From contig NZ_CP067089.2 of assembly GCF_016616095.2 (NCBI RefSeq), positions 3,410,001 through 3,474,000 of the forward strand: 64,000 bases of DNA, written 5' to 3'. Positions 1 to 7,875 of this stretch are shown in pieces; the stretch's first letter is position 1, and each line of letters begins with the position of its first letter. The position numbers and the translations under genes are program-made. This stretch comes from Breznakiella homolactica. GTDB taxonomy: Bacteria; Spirochaetota; Spirochaetia; Treponematales; Breznakiellaceae. The notes under the pieces were generated by a model, which saw nothing but the letters and a program-made list of their open reading frames with translations, was not told the origin of the DNA and made no database searches.

Positions 1-1097
1 GGCCGTTCAAACTTGATGAGGAACAGCAGCAGCCACAGGATAAGGCCGCCCAGAAGGATAATGATACAGAGCCAGTCCGAATCGGTACGGCTGCTCCCGA
101 AGAGCAGGGCCGGCGTGTAGGTCCGGGTGTCCCCGGTTTTCCCGTTGTACCGGGCTTCTATTCCCGGGTGCTCATCGAAACTGATGGGAACCTTAAGGCT
201 CACCCGGTATTCCTGCTGAATTCCCCGGCGGATGTTTTCGTAAACCCGGGTGAGTTCCGTTTCGTTATACGCGTCAAAAACCCGGCCCCCGGATGCAAGG
301 GCAATATCCGCCAGGGGGAGATCCTTCTCCTGGGAAAAGTTAATGGCGTAGAGGGTCACTTCGGAGCCGGAAAGGGCCTCGGAGGATTCCCGGGGCTGGT
401 AATTCCGTTCCCCCAAAACCGGGTGAGGATTTCCGGACCGTTCAAAATAGGGATAGTTTTCTCCGTCCGACAGCAGGATAATCGCCTTTCTTCCTTTAAT
501 CCCCGCCATATCCTCCGCTGCTCTGGCTATGGCGTAGTAGAGTTCCGTGTACCCTTCTTCCCGGCCGGGCTGCCGGAGCAGCTGGAGGGACTCGCCCACG
601 GAATCCCTTCCGTTTTTGGGGTTAAGCAGAACTTCGTAATCCCTGCCGAAGACCGCCAGCCCGACCCGGTCTTTTTCGGGATCCAGCTGCGATACAAATT
701 GGCTGATCGCCCGGACCGCCTGACGGTTCCGGGTATCCTGGCTGCCCTGGGTTTCATACATGCTGCCGGAATTGTCCAGCACCAGCAGGAAGGTGATTTT
801 CTCTTCGCTGTCTTCGTTCCGGGTGATGTCCAGGATATCCAGCGGCCTGGGGCCGTTTTCGGAGGTATGGTAAAATGAAAGTTCCCCCATGGGATTCGCA
901 AGTTCCGCGGGGATTCCCGCCCCATCGGTTACGCTGAGAAAGACATCGACCTTGGATGAGAGGAACAGCTTTGAACTGTCCAGCTGGGTTATGGAGAGGT
1001 TCTGGGCCCCCAGGCTGAAGCCCTGGAGGAGCAGCACAAAAAGGCAAAGAACAAAGGCATTCCTCGGAAATGCGGCTGTAAAATTTCTTGTCTTCAT
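1..1097 (-). CDS. VWA-domain membrane protein (3' end outside window)
   Basis: An open frame runs from an ATG at 1097 to the window edge with no stop, so the C-terminus is missing. The N-terminus is a hydrophobic signal sequence (about residues 13-31). The von Willebrand factor A domain has an intact MIDAS motif, DNSGS, with Asp108, Ser110 and Ser112, followed by DRVGLAVFG and IILLSDGENY blocks typical of Mg-binding VWA folds. Near the edge is a transmembrane segment rich in Leu and Ile followed by KFER, so the VWA domain should be held outside the cytoplasm by an N-terminal signal and a C-terminal anchor. It lies 10 bp downstream of the FHA gene and is probably co-transcribed with it and with the kinase. 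The ligand is unknown. VWA proteins often act in protein-protein adhesion or assembly, which is family knowledge rather than something seen here. Confidence 0.85.
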   Translation of the reverse strand, partial: MKTRNFTAAFPRNAFVLCLFVLLLQGFSLGAQNLSITQLDSSKLFLSSKVDVFLSVTDGAGIPAELANPMGELSFYHTSENGPRPLDILDITRNEDSEEKITFLLVLDNSGSMYETQGSQDTRNRQAVRAISQFVSQLDPEKDRVGLAVFGRDYEVLLNPKNGRDSVGESLQLLRQPGREEGYTELYYAIARAAEDMAGIKGRKAIILLSDGENYPYFERSGNPHPVLGERNYQPRESSEALSGSEVTLYAINFSQEKDLPLADIALASGGRVFDAYNETELTRVYENIRRGIQQEYRVSLKVPISFDEHPGIEARYNGKTGDTRTYTPALLFGSSRTDSDWLCIIILLGGLILWLLLFLIKFER

Positions 1098-1107
1098 AAC
1101 TGATCCC

Positions 1108-1995
1108 CTATCGTACGGGCAGGAAAAGAAGTTTCAGCGACCCCAGCTCGATCACGTCTTCGTACCGGAGGGTTTTCTTTTCCGCGGGTTTTTCGTTGAT
1201 GGTTACTTTGCCCCGGAGAGATTCCGCCAGGACACCGTTTTTTTCCGCCCTAAGGAGCAGGTGTTCGTCTTCGATACCTTTGTATCCCCTGAGATCCATG
1301 GCGCTCCGCCGTGAAGAACCCAGGATTGTTTTTGCCGAAGCCAGGAGATATTCCTTGCCCCGGATCGTTCCGGTGAGTACCTTGAGAATCCCGAAGGAAC
1401 GCTGGGCTTCAAAGATTGAATAAAACAGCCCGATGCAGGTTCCCATAACGAGAATCCCGATCCCCCGGGCCGCGAATCCGTTTGACAGGAAACGGCCGGC
1501 CAGTTCCAGAAGCAGTCCTCCCAGGAGCCCTCCCAGGGCGCCTCCGGAAATACCGATCCCCGCCCGGCGGGGCGACCGTGACCGCAGTCCGTCAATGGAA
1601 CCTATCGCGGCGCCCAGGATACACCAGCCCGCGGCCCGTATGAGGGGAAGTACCAGGGACGCCTCGGTTTTTCTGGAAAAGAGTTCCATGTTGAAAAGGG
1701 CCGTAAGCAGACCCTGGACGAGGACCGTAACCGCCGCGCCGGCAAGGGCGCCGATGCACAGTCCCGAAAGTCCTCCCTCGAGAGCGCGGCGCTTATCCGA
1801 TAGCAGGATCCCGTCGGCGCTTCCGAAGACAAATCCGAAAAACAGTCCGATGATTATCCCTTCTATAAGGGAAAGGAGAAAATATCCTCCCGCGGAGTCA
1901 CCCCAGAACAGCATGATTTCCAGGGAAGCCCATGCGCACAGGGCGCCGGAGAGGCCCAGCAGGCATAATAGTATCTTCTTGATGAAAGCGGTCAT
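1108..1995 (-). CDS. Polytopic membrane protein with C-terminal FHA-like domain
   Basis: The protein has 295 residues. Roughly the first 205 are hydrophobic, Gly/Ala-rich and contain several probable membrane helices. The last 85 or so resemble a forkhead-associated (phosphothreonine-binding) domain: GKEYLL, then ILGSSRRSAMDL, DEHLLL, and VTINEKP followed by YEDVIELGSLKLLFL. The canonical FHA Gly-Arg, Ser and Asn positions are only partly matched (ILGSS for the usual IGR-S), so binding activity is uncertain. The ATG is preceded by an AGAGGT Shine-Dalgarno. Its place directly after a Ser/Thr kinase gene and before a VWA gene suggests a membrane-bound reader or partner for kinase phosphorylation, which is inference from context. 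Confidence 0.75.
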   Translation of the reverse strand: MTAFIKKILLCLLGLSGALCAWASLEIMLFWGDSAGGYFLLSLIEGIIIGLFFGFVFGSADGILLSDKRRALEGGLSGLCIGALAGAAVTVLVQGLLTALFNMELFSRKTEASLVLPLIRAAGWCILGAAIGSIDGLRSRSPRRAGIGISGGALGGLLGGLLLELAGRFLSNGFAARGIGILVMGTCIGLFYSIFEAQRSFGILKVLTGTIRGKEYLLASAKTILGSSRRSAMDLRGYKGIEDEHLLLRAEKNGVLAESLRGKVTINEKPAEKKTLRYEDVIELGSLKLLFLPVR

Positions 1996-2099
1996 GTTCT
2001 ACCTCTGTTCCTGTTTGATTTGGTTGCGGACAGCTCCGGTACCGGGAGGTCCCAACGGTAATGCTATACAGCTGCCTGAGCCCGGCCGGCCGTCTCGGA

Positions 2100-3698
2100 T
2101 TATTCCTCCGGGACTAATCCCGCCTGGAGCAGCAGCACATCCTGCCGGTTATCCACCCGCAGGGAAAATAGTTTTGTTTTGTATCCCGGCGCTTCCACCT
2201 GGATGCGGATTACCCCGCCGGTTTTGAGATCCTTGGCGGCTGCCAGGGGGACCCAGCTTCCCCGCTGGGAAACCGACACCACGGCTTCGGCATCCAGGGA
2301 TTTTCCGGTTATGCTGTCCCTGACCTGGGGCAGCACCATCAGCGGCCGGACTCCCCGGTCCTGAACGAGGCAGGCCGCCCGGTAAATTCTCTGGCCGCTG
2401 GGACTCTTCTTCTGCTCCGCCCAGGGTTTGATAACAAAGGACATCCAGAATATTTCCCGGCCCACGGTTACTTTCGCCCGGTACGCTCCGGCGGGAATAA
2501 AGGCGGGCATGCTTTTCCGGCTCAGGTACGCGCTGTCTCCGGAGGACAGAAAAATAAGCCCCGGTTTTTTTGCTTCCGGAATGTCCTGGTCGTCATCCTG
2601 GAAAAGGCTGATGGTGACCGGTTCGTTCAGGACCTCGCCGTACTCCCGGGCGGCTTTGATATCGAACTCGATACCGCCGTAGGTTCTGGGTGAAAACACA
2701 GCCCGGAAAGTCTGCAGATACGCCATGAGGCTGACCGCCGATGCGAGGATAACCGCGCCCGCTCCGGCCAGGACAAAATACAGGATTTTTCTGCTGCTCC
2801 TGACCACTGTGGGGACGGCGATTTCCCGGCCCCGGGCCGCGTCGGCGCAGAGGTTCTTAAGTTCCTCCTGGTTCCACCGGGGCAGCAGATTTTCGAGAAT
2901 CGCGATGACCTGGGAAAGATCCTGGTACCGTTTTTCCTTTTTGGGCTTCATGGCTTTGCGGATAAAGCTCCGCAGGACAGGATGAATCTCCGGAACAATT
3001 TTCGCCGGGGGGACGTATTTTCCCCGCTGGATATTGTTGACCAGCTCCGGGGAGAATGACCCGGGGTAGGGTTTCTTGCCCGTAAGCATTTCGTAGGCCA
3101 GCACCCCCAGGGAGTAGATGTCCGCCCGCTGGTCAACGGTGCTGGAGTCCAGGAACTGTTCCGCCGGCATATAGCCCGGGGTCCCCAGGGTCATGCCTTC
3201 CCGGGTAAGCTGTTCCTCCTCGGTCCGGTCGCTCACGGCGATACCGAAATCCACCAGCTTTACCCGGCCGTTCCGGGAAATCAGCACATTGCCGGGCTTA
3301 ATATCCCGGTGGATCACTTTCTGGGAATGGGCGTACTGCAGAGCCCGGCTCAGCTCCAGGAGAATATAGGCGGCTACCCCGCTGGGAATGTACCGGTTTT
3401 TCCTGAGAATCTGTTCCAGGGAAAGGCCGTCCACGTATTCCAGGACCAGGTAGTAGCTGCTGCCTTCCTTGAAGTGATCATACATTCCCACGATATTGTC
3501 GTGGCTGAGGTCCATGAGAATCCGGGCCTCCCGGCGGAACCGTTCGGTGATATCCTTTTTCCCCGACAGGGTAAGGCGTTTGAGGATAACCGGGCGGTTC
3601 AGGGTAGGGTGCTGGGCCTTGTAGACCGCTCCCATGCCGCCCTGGGCAATCAGGCTTTCAACCTTGTACTTTCCTATTTCTTCCGGAATTTTTGCCAT
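2100..3698 (-). CDS. Membrane-anchored Ser/Thr protein kinase (PknB/Hanks type)
   Basis: This 532-residue protein has an N-terminal Hanks-type kinase domain (about 10-275). It shows the glycine loop QGGMGAVYK, an ATP-binding lysine (Lys40 in VILKRL), HRDIKPGN with catalytic Asp132, and DFG at 150-152. The activation segment ends GTPGYMPAEQ, where almost all relatives have APE: residues 178-180 read PAE, noted as an oddity. A single transmembrane helix follows at about 305-328 (LAGAGAVILAS). The remaining 200 residues form an external beta-rich domain of unknown ligand, so the layout is cytoplasmic kinase plus outside sensor. The ATG has only a weak Shine-Dalgarno. The FHA and VWA genes follow on the same strand and a phosphoesterase gene precedes it. 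Confidence 0.93.
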   Translation of the reverse strand: MAKIPEEIGKYKVESLIAQGGMGAVYKAQHPTLNRPVILKRLTLSGKKDITERFRREARILMDLSHDNIVGMYDHFKEGSSYYLVLEYVDGLSLEQILRKNRYIPSGVAAYILLELSRALQYAHSQKVIHRDIKPGNVLISRNGRVKLVDFGIAVSDRTEEEQLTREGMTLGTPGYMPAEQFLDSSTVDQRADIYSLGVLAYEMLTGKKPYPGSFSPELVNNIQRGKYVPPAKIVPEIHPVLRSFIRKAMKPKKEKRYQDLSQVIAILENLLPRWNQEELKNLCADAARGREIAVPTVVRSSRKILYFVLAGAGAVILASAVSLMAYLQTFRAVFSPRTYGGIEFDIKAAREYGEVLNEPVTISLFQDDDQDIPEAKKPGLIFLSSGDSAYLSRKSMPAFIPAGAYRAKVTVGREIFWMSFVIKPWAEQKKSPSGQRIYRAACLVQDRGVRPLMVLPQVRDSITGKSLDAEAVVSVSQRGSWVPLAAAKDLKTGGVIRIQVEAPGYKTKLFSLRVDNRQDVLLLQAGLVPEE

Positions 3699-3750
3699 GT
3701 CTAAAACCTATTCACCAAAGTATTTCCGCCCAAGGCGGGTTTATTCGGAA

Positions 3751-3823
3751 GTCTGGTTTCATACCCCGCAACTATGCCGCACGCTCTTTGAGCCGTGGTA
3801 AGCCACGGGATATGAAACCAGAC
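3751..3823. repeat. Perfect 13-bp inverted repeat with inner hairpin
   Basis: The arms GTCTGGTTTCATA (3751-3763) and TATGAAACCAGAC (3811-3823) are perfect inverse complements. Inside them lies a second short hairpin, CCGTGG (3793-3798) with CCACGG (3803-3808). The structure sits in the 179-bp gap between the phosphoesterase and kinase genes, both read leftward, so it would be part of a shared transcript. No U-run follows, so it is not a clear terminator. It could be an mRNA processing or stability element, or a small mobile hairpin. Confidence 0.6.
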
Positions 3824-3847
3824 GGTACAATAAAATTCCTCTCGAAC

Positions 3848-3879
3848 GACCTTCCCCGCAGCTTGCCGCGGGGAAGGTC
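3848..3879 (-). terminator. Strong GC hairpin at end of phosphoesterase gene
   Basis: GACCTTCCCCGC (3848-3859) pairs perfectly with GCGGGGAAGGTC (3868-3879) around an 8-nt loop, and the stem overlaps the stop codon of the phosphoesterase gene. On the minus strand it is followed by a GAGAGG and ATTTTATT stretch rather than a tight U-run. It may therefore attenuate read-through into the kinase gene rather than terminate fully. Confidence 0.45.
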
Positions 3880-4885
3880 ATCCGCATCCGTCAATATATA
3901 CGATACCATAGTTGTTTTTCATATCCCTGGGATTCCGCAGGTACACCACGGGATATCTGAGGGGGTTGTGAATCTGCACATACCGGCCCCCGGCCCGGAG
4001 CTGGTACAGGTCACTCACCGGCCGGTGCCCGCCGTAGTACAGCGCGTCGGGCATATCCGGAAAATAATCCCGGAGGTAGTCCTCGACAACGTGCTCATCG
4101 GATTCACCGTTGTCCGTCCAGGTAAAATCAAAAATGATTTCCCGGTTGGAATAGCAGTTTATCACTTCTTCCCGGGTATAATAACGCCTCGGCTCCCCAT
4201 GGGATACGCAGAATCCGTTTCCCGCCGCCATTATGGGGAGGTTTTTCTCAAAATCGTAGTACCATTCAAAAACTTCCTGGCCGAGGAATTTTTTGAACCA
4301 CAGGGTGACCATGTCGCCTTCAAAGACAAACTTCCGGAAACTCCGGTTATCTTTGGAATGTTCATTGGCGATGTTTTCGTGGTTGCCCTTGAGGAAATGG
4401 AAGTTCGCCGGGTAGTGGATTTTCCAGTCCATGACCAGGAGCATCAGTTTAAGGCTGTCTTCCATTTCCCCGTCCATGGCCTTATGGGTACGGTAGCTCT
4501 TCAGGTATTCCTGGTACGCTTCGAGCCAGCGCTTGTATCCCGGGCTTTCGCTGTGAAATCCGTCCCCGACGCACAGAACCTGGAGCGCGTCCTTTTCCAT
4601 AAGGGCAAGCGCCGGTTCCGTGAATCCGGGGGGGATCCAGGAGGCAAGGGTTTCGAGAAAATGCGGCCGCGCGTGGAGATCCGGTACGATAATTACCGGC
4701 AAATCCCGAAGCAGAATCAGCCCGCCGGGCTTTCCGTTCCTGCCCCGGGGCCGTATCTCCGGATCCTCGTTGGCCGTAACCTGCTTGAGCGCCCGCAGCG
4801 CCGGGAGGAGAATCTCCTTTCCCGGATAACCGCGGCTGTGCAGGATTCTAGTCATTCTCCCGAAGCCTTTGCCTTGATCCGCCAT
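3878..4885 (-). CDS. Calcineurin-like metallophosphoesterase (possible protein phosphatase)
   Basis: The protein carries the ordered metal-binding signature of the calcineurin-like superfamily: VPDLHARPH (for the usual D-x-H), VGDGFHSE (GD-x-x-x), KGNHEN (GNHE), VSHGEPR and YGGHRPV. These positions bind two divalent metals in PPP-type phosphatases and relatives. It is soluble, with no signal peptide. An in-frame TTG nine bases upstream could also start translation; I chose the ATG. The gene begins 16 bp after the TYSGS-domain gene and lies upstream of a Ser/Thr kinase on the same strand, which makes a role in reversing that kinase plausible. Substrate cannot be read from the sequence, and nucleotide or other phosphoester substrates remain possible. 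Confidence 0.82.
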   Translation of the reverse strand: MADQGKGFGRMTRILHSRGYPGKEILLPALRALKQVTANEDPEIRPRGRNGKPGGLILLRDLPVIIVPDLHARPHFLETLASWIPPGFTEPALALMEKDALQVLCVGDGFHSESPGYKRWLEAYQEYLKSYRTHKAMDGEMEDSLKLMLLVMDWKIHYPANFHFLKGNHENIANEHSKDNRSFRKFVFEGDMVTLWFKKFLGQEVFEWYYDFEKNLPIMAAGNGFCVSHGEPRRYYTREEVINCYSNREIIFDFTWTDNGESDEHVVEDYLRDYFPDMPDALYYGGHRPVSDLYQLRAGGRYVQIHNPLRYPVVYLRNPRDMKNNYGIVYIDGCG

Positions 4886-4901
4886 TTCTTTCAAACTTGT
4901 T

Positions 4902-5435
4902 TTAATCCTGTATTATGGTTTTGTTTATTTCCACAAATTCATCACTGAGCATCTGGGTCATTTCGGCAAGGAGTTCTTCCGCTTCCTCGTCGTCCAGGGA
5001 TTCCTTGACCAGGGCCAGCTTGTACACCGGCGAACTCTGCTGCAGGGGCCCGTCCTTGAATTTTACCGGAGCGTCGATTTCAATGTCCCCTTCCAGGACC
5101 GCGTCGTCCTGCTCAAGACCGTCGGGTACATCCGTGCGGAACCCCACGCTGCTGTATTCAACCTTGCGTCCGTCATCACCCGCGGGGCCGATGGAAAGCA
5201 GGGACCCGGAATAGGTCATGATCAGGGCTCCCCGCTCCTCATCGGCCGACAGGGTATCCACGGGCTCAAATTCGTTTTTTTCCAGCTTCTCGTTAAAAAG
5301 CTCTTCTTTTTCGAGCCATACCTTGGCAAGCTGTTCCAGGGGTTCTTCCGGGTTTTCAATAAATTTTACCGATCCGGAAAGCTGTTTGAGGTGATTCTGC
5401 ACCTTCTCTGATACGTTGGAAAAGTATTCACTCAT
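4902..5435 (-). CDS. Small acidic protein with TYSGS domain, unknown function
   Basis: I do not recognise this family. The 177-residue product is acidic and soluble. The start is set at the ATG at 5435 because a strong GGAGGAAC Shine-Dalgarno lies just upstream; an in-frame TTG at 5450 falls within that site. The middle aligns with the divergent gene's N-terminal domain: LIMTYSGSLLSIGP against VLTYSGSIVSVGT, KVEYSSVGFRTDVP against EVEYASIHLRGDVP, APVKFKDGPL against HPVTFSGGKL, and FVEINKTI against FLKINQSI. The two are therefore paralogues facing each other across one promoter region. It lacks the DNA-binding tail of its partner. It is the first gene of the leftward run that leads to the phosphoesterase and kinase genes. 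Confidence 0.8.
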   Translation of the reverse strand: MSEYFSNVSEKVQNHLKQLSGSVKFIENPEEPLEQLAKVWLEKEELFNEKLEKNEFEPVDTLSADEERGALIMTYSGSLLSIGPAGDDGRKVEYSSVGFRTDVPDGLEQDDAVLEGDIEIDAPVKFKDGPLQQSSPVYKLALVKESLDDEEAEELLAEMTQMLSDEFVEINKTIIQD

Positions 5436-5676
5436 GGTTTGTTCCTCCAAGGGAGAATATATAATACTTTTCCAAAAAAAACCAATATTTCCGCATATTT
5501 TTGAAAAAAATATTTTTTGAGCCGTTTTTGAGCAATTTCTTCAATATATGGCCCCTTTAAATTATAGTGAAAAAACTGCATTTTTCATACGCTTCCGGGA
5601 AACGGAGGAATTTTGTATTATAGTATTAGTAAGATTATAGTACAGCAGTTATCCGAAATACTGCAGGGAGGAACGT
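5436..5676. promoter_or_regulatory. Divergent AT-rich promoter region
   Basis: This 241-bp gap separates two divergently read paralogues and is far more AT-rich than its surroundings, with A-runs and T-runs in near-helical phase (around 5465-5520 and 5570-5590), as in curved DNA. Candidate -10 boxes are TATTAT at about 5616 for the rightward gene and, on the minus strand, TATTAT near 5460 for the leftward gene. Both genes share a GGAGGAAC Shine-Dalgarno. Because one product carries an HU-like domain, this is a natural site for autoregulation. That is inference. Confidence 0.55.
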
Positions 5677-6546
5677 ATGGTAATGGAAGATCTTCCGTCG
5701 GCGGTACAGGCCCATCTTGAGCACCTGCTAACCCATTCCGGTCTCCCGGATACGAAGGAATTCAGGGAGCGTCTGGCACAGGCGTGGTGTAAAAAATGCG
5801 ATCTCTTTGAGCAGCAGGCCAAGGTTCTCCAGCTTGAAATGACCGGAGAAGTTGCCCGGAATGATCCCCGGGGATTTATTGTCCTTACCTATTCCGGCTC
5901 TATTGTCAGTGTCGGGACCGGAGCGGAAAAACGTGAGGTAGAGTACGCCAGTATCCATCTGCGGGGGGATGTGCCCAAATCCGTGGAGGTTTCCGCCACA
6001 GCCTTGGCGGAGGACGTACGCCAGAAGCATCCGGTGACCTTTTCCGGCGGCAAACTCAAGAAAACATCGGCGGTATATTTTATCGCGGTATGTCCCGGGG
6101 ACTGGAGCGCGGATATCCAGAACGAAACCATCCGGGAAGCCATGATTTACCTCACCAACGGATTCCTTAAAATCAACCAGAGTATCCACATCGACCGGAA
6201 GAATATCCCCGATCATTTTACGTCGAAATCCATGGCCCGGTATATCGCCAAGAAACACGACCTAACCGGCGCCGAGGCCCAGCGGATTCTCGATGACTAT
6301 AACCTGCTGATCGAGACGGGCATGCTTCTGGGAGAATCGGTTCCCCTGGGGAAGATCGGCCGTCTGTCCTTAAAGACAAAGGAAGCCCAGAAGGCGCGGA
6401 TCGTAAAGCATCCCGAGACCGGCGAGGAAATGGTTATCAAGTCAAAACCCCCGGTGGCGGTTCCGCGGATTTCCTTCAGCAAGCATATCAAGGACAAGGC
6501 GGCGGCCCTGCCGGTCCGTACCGACGATACGGAGCTGGGAGAATAA
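5677..6546 (+). CDS. TYSGS domain fused to HU/IHF-like DNA-binding domain
   Basis: The 289-residue product has two parts. Residues 1-170 are paralogous to the divergent 177-residue protein (shared TYSGS, VEYAS, VTFSGGKLKKTSAVY and INQSIHI blocks). Residues about 180-285 resemble the HU/IHF histone-like fold: MARYIAKKHDLTGAEAQRIL, an extended Leu/Glu helix, VPLGKIGRLSLKTKEAQ for the usual GFGTF strand, HPETGEEMVIKSKPPVAVPRISFSK for the beta-arm with its RNPxTGE-like turn, and KHIKDK at the end. The ATG has a GGGAGGAAC Shine-Dalgarno. I infer a nucleoid or regulatory protein that uses the first domain for sensing or for pairing with its paralogue. The fusion is unusual, as HU proteins are normally about 90 residues alone. 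Confidence 0.82.
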   Translation: MVMEDLPSAVQAHLEHLLTHSGLPDTKEFRERLAQAWCKKCDLFEQQAKVLQLEMTGEVARNDPRGFIVLTYSGSIVSVGTGAEKREVEYASIHLRGDVPKSVEVSATALAEDVRQKHPVTFSGGKLKKTSAVYFIAVCPGDWSADIQNETIREAMIYLTNGFLKINQSIHIDRKNIPDHFTSKSMARYIAKKHDLTGAEAQRILDDYNLLIETGMLLGESVPLGKIGRLSLKTKEAQKARIVKHPETGEEMVIKSKPPVAVPRISFSKHIKDKAAALPVRTDDTELGE

Positions 6547-6985
6547 ATACGGAGAGCCCGCAGGCACACAGCTCCTGCGGGTCCGGCCGTGGAAAAGCAA
6601 TACGGGATACGCTCCGGCGCTGCCCATGCCGGGATATTTCTTCCTGCCCCGGGATCATCCTTTCGCTTACAATACACCATTCTGCTGGTCCCGGCTGTTT
6701 AACGGCGGTTAATAAAAACGCACAAAACCCGCCCCGCAAAGATCCCGGCCGGCCATAACCAAGGCTCCGCGAAGCCATTTAAGCGGTAGTGGTACGTTTC
6801 GGGTACGTATAGGGTACGGAGCGGATGTGATTGACCAGTCAGGACATAGGTAAGTAAATAAGTTCAGGACATGGGTAAGCCGGTGTTTTTTTTAACCGCG
6901 GTTTGTATATGTTCCGGTTTTTTCTCAGGTACCATACAGCCTCCCTGGCATTTATGTGCCGGGAGATTTTGCTTTGGAGGCTTGT
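6547..6985. other. Intergenic region without gene, with short direct repeats
   Basis: No convincing gene is present in these 439 bp. A hairpin with an 8-bp stem, CCCGCAGG (6557-6564) and CCTGCGGG (6574-6581), lies just after the upstream stop but lacks a U-run. A triplet of GGTACG or GGGTACG motifs spaced about 11 bp occurs at 6790-6820. Two copies of TCAGGACATRGGTAAG occur at 6839-6854 and 6864-6879, 25 bp apart. A GGAGG site at 6976-6980 serves the tail-fibre gene. Confidence 0.55.
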
Positions 6986-7867
6986 ATGTCCGATTGGATC
7001 AGCTGTCCCCTTACATTTCGGTATGCAGAACAGGAAGACCCACAGCTGCAGTATTATTGGTTTAAGATTGGAAAATGTTTGTACGATGCGTATAATGCTC
7101 GTACTGTAATTAAAATACAAATATCCGGAGATGAAAATTATAATTATTTCTGTGAATATTTGCTTGTTTATTCAAAATATGGTTTGGGTTCAGACGCACG
7201 GTCATTAACTGTACGGGTTGAGCCGTTATCAAGCAGGATTGGAGAAACAGATTTATGTGTTGCCGCAGATAACGATGGGAATGTATATATCCAGACATCG
7301 GCAATCTGGTCATCATATTTGCGTTACAGGATCGAACAGGGGGAAAGTAATTCATATTTATCCGCCCCGGAACAAATAGGCTACAAGCCCTTTGGAACTT
7401 TGATTAATACCGGGTGGACATTAATCGGGAAAAATATCGGCGCCAAGCGGTACCGTATTTTTGACAATGTCTGGGAGGATAATAGTTCACAGCTAATATT
7501 CGATACCGGAAATATTAATAGTATCGGAAAAGGTTCCATGCCTGTGGGGGCTGTATATGTTCAGTTTCCCTTCCAGTCAGAACCGTCCGCTTTGTTCACC
7601 GGGACCTGGCAGGAGATTACTTCCACCTATGCCGGCCGCTTCTTTAGGGCTGAAGGCGGAAAGGCTGCGCCCTTCGGGACCGCACAGGAACAGGCTATCC
7701 AGAGCCACAGCCATACTTATAAAACAAACAGTGTTTCTGTAGCGGTAAGCAGCGGCTTAATTTCGACACCGCAATACAATTTAACAAACGCCAATACCGG
7801 CAGTACCGGCGGCGATGAGACACGGCCAACCAACTATGCGATAAAAATCTGGAAAAGGATAAGCTAA
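6986..7867 (+). CDS. Phage tail-fibre/collar-like protein, orphan
   Basis: The ATG at 6986 is chosen over an in-frame start 30 bp upstream because GGAGG sits 5 bases before it, giving 293 residues. The C-terminal third (about 185-293) looks like a tail collar or receptor-binding tip module: MPVGAVYVQF, GTWQEIT, GRFFRAEGG, then QEQAIQSHSHTY with an H-x-H metal-binding motif, ending RPTNYAIKIWKRI. Such modules close the fibres of many phages and contractile tail-like particles. The N-terminal two thirds are unrecognised. The first 560 bp are clearly AT-richer than neighbouring genes and no other tail, capsid or integrase gene is nearby. It is probably a transferred gene or a prophage remnant, or less likely a fibre for a particle encoded elsewhere. 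Confidence 0.75.
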   Translation: MSDWISCPLTFRYAEQEDPQLQYYWFKIGKCLYDAYNARTVIKIQISGDENYNYFCEYLLVYSKYGLGSDARSLTVRVEPLSSRIGETDLCVAADNDGNVYIQTSAIWSSYLRYRIEQGESNSYLSAPEQIGYKPFGTLINTGWTLIGKNIGAKRYRIFDNVWEDNSSQLIFDTGNINSIGKGSMPVGAVYVQFPFQSEPSALFTGTWQEITSTYAGRFFRAEGGKAAPFGTAQEQAIQSHSHTYKTNSVSVAVSSGLISTPQYNLTNANTGSTGGDETRPTNYAIKIWKRIS

Positions 7868-7875
7868 AAAACAAT

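Noticed and set aside
1433-2227. Rightward 264-codon Pro/Arg-rich frame
   Set aside because: Antisense to the FHA membrane gene and to the kinase 3' end; composition is typical of a reverse-strand artefact.
3692-4948. Long rightward open frame (418 codons) opposite the phosphoesterase gene
   Set aside because: It lies antisense to a gene with clear metal-binding motifs, has no ribosome site and shows no family pattern; it is a GC-rich shadow frame.
7740-7867. Diversity-generating retroelement target at the end of the fibre gene
   Set aside because: No reverse transcriptase or template repeat is present and the C-terminus fits an ordinary tail-collar tip.
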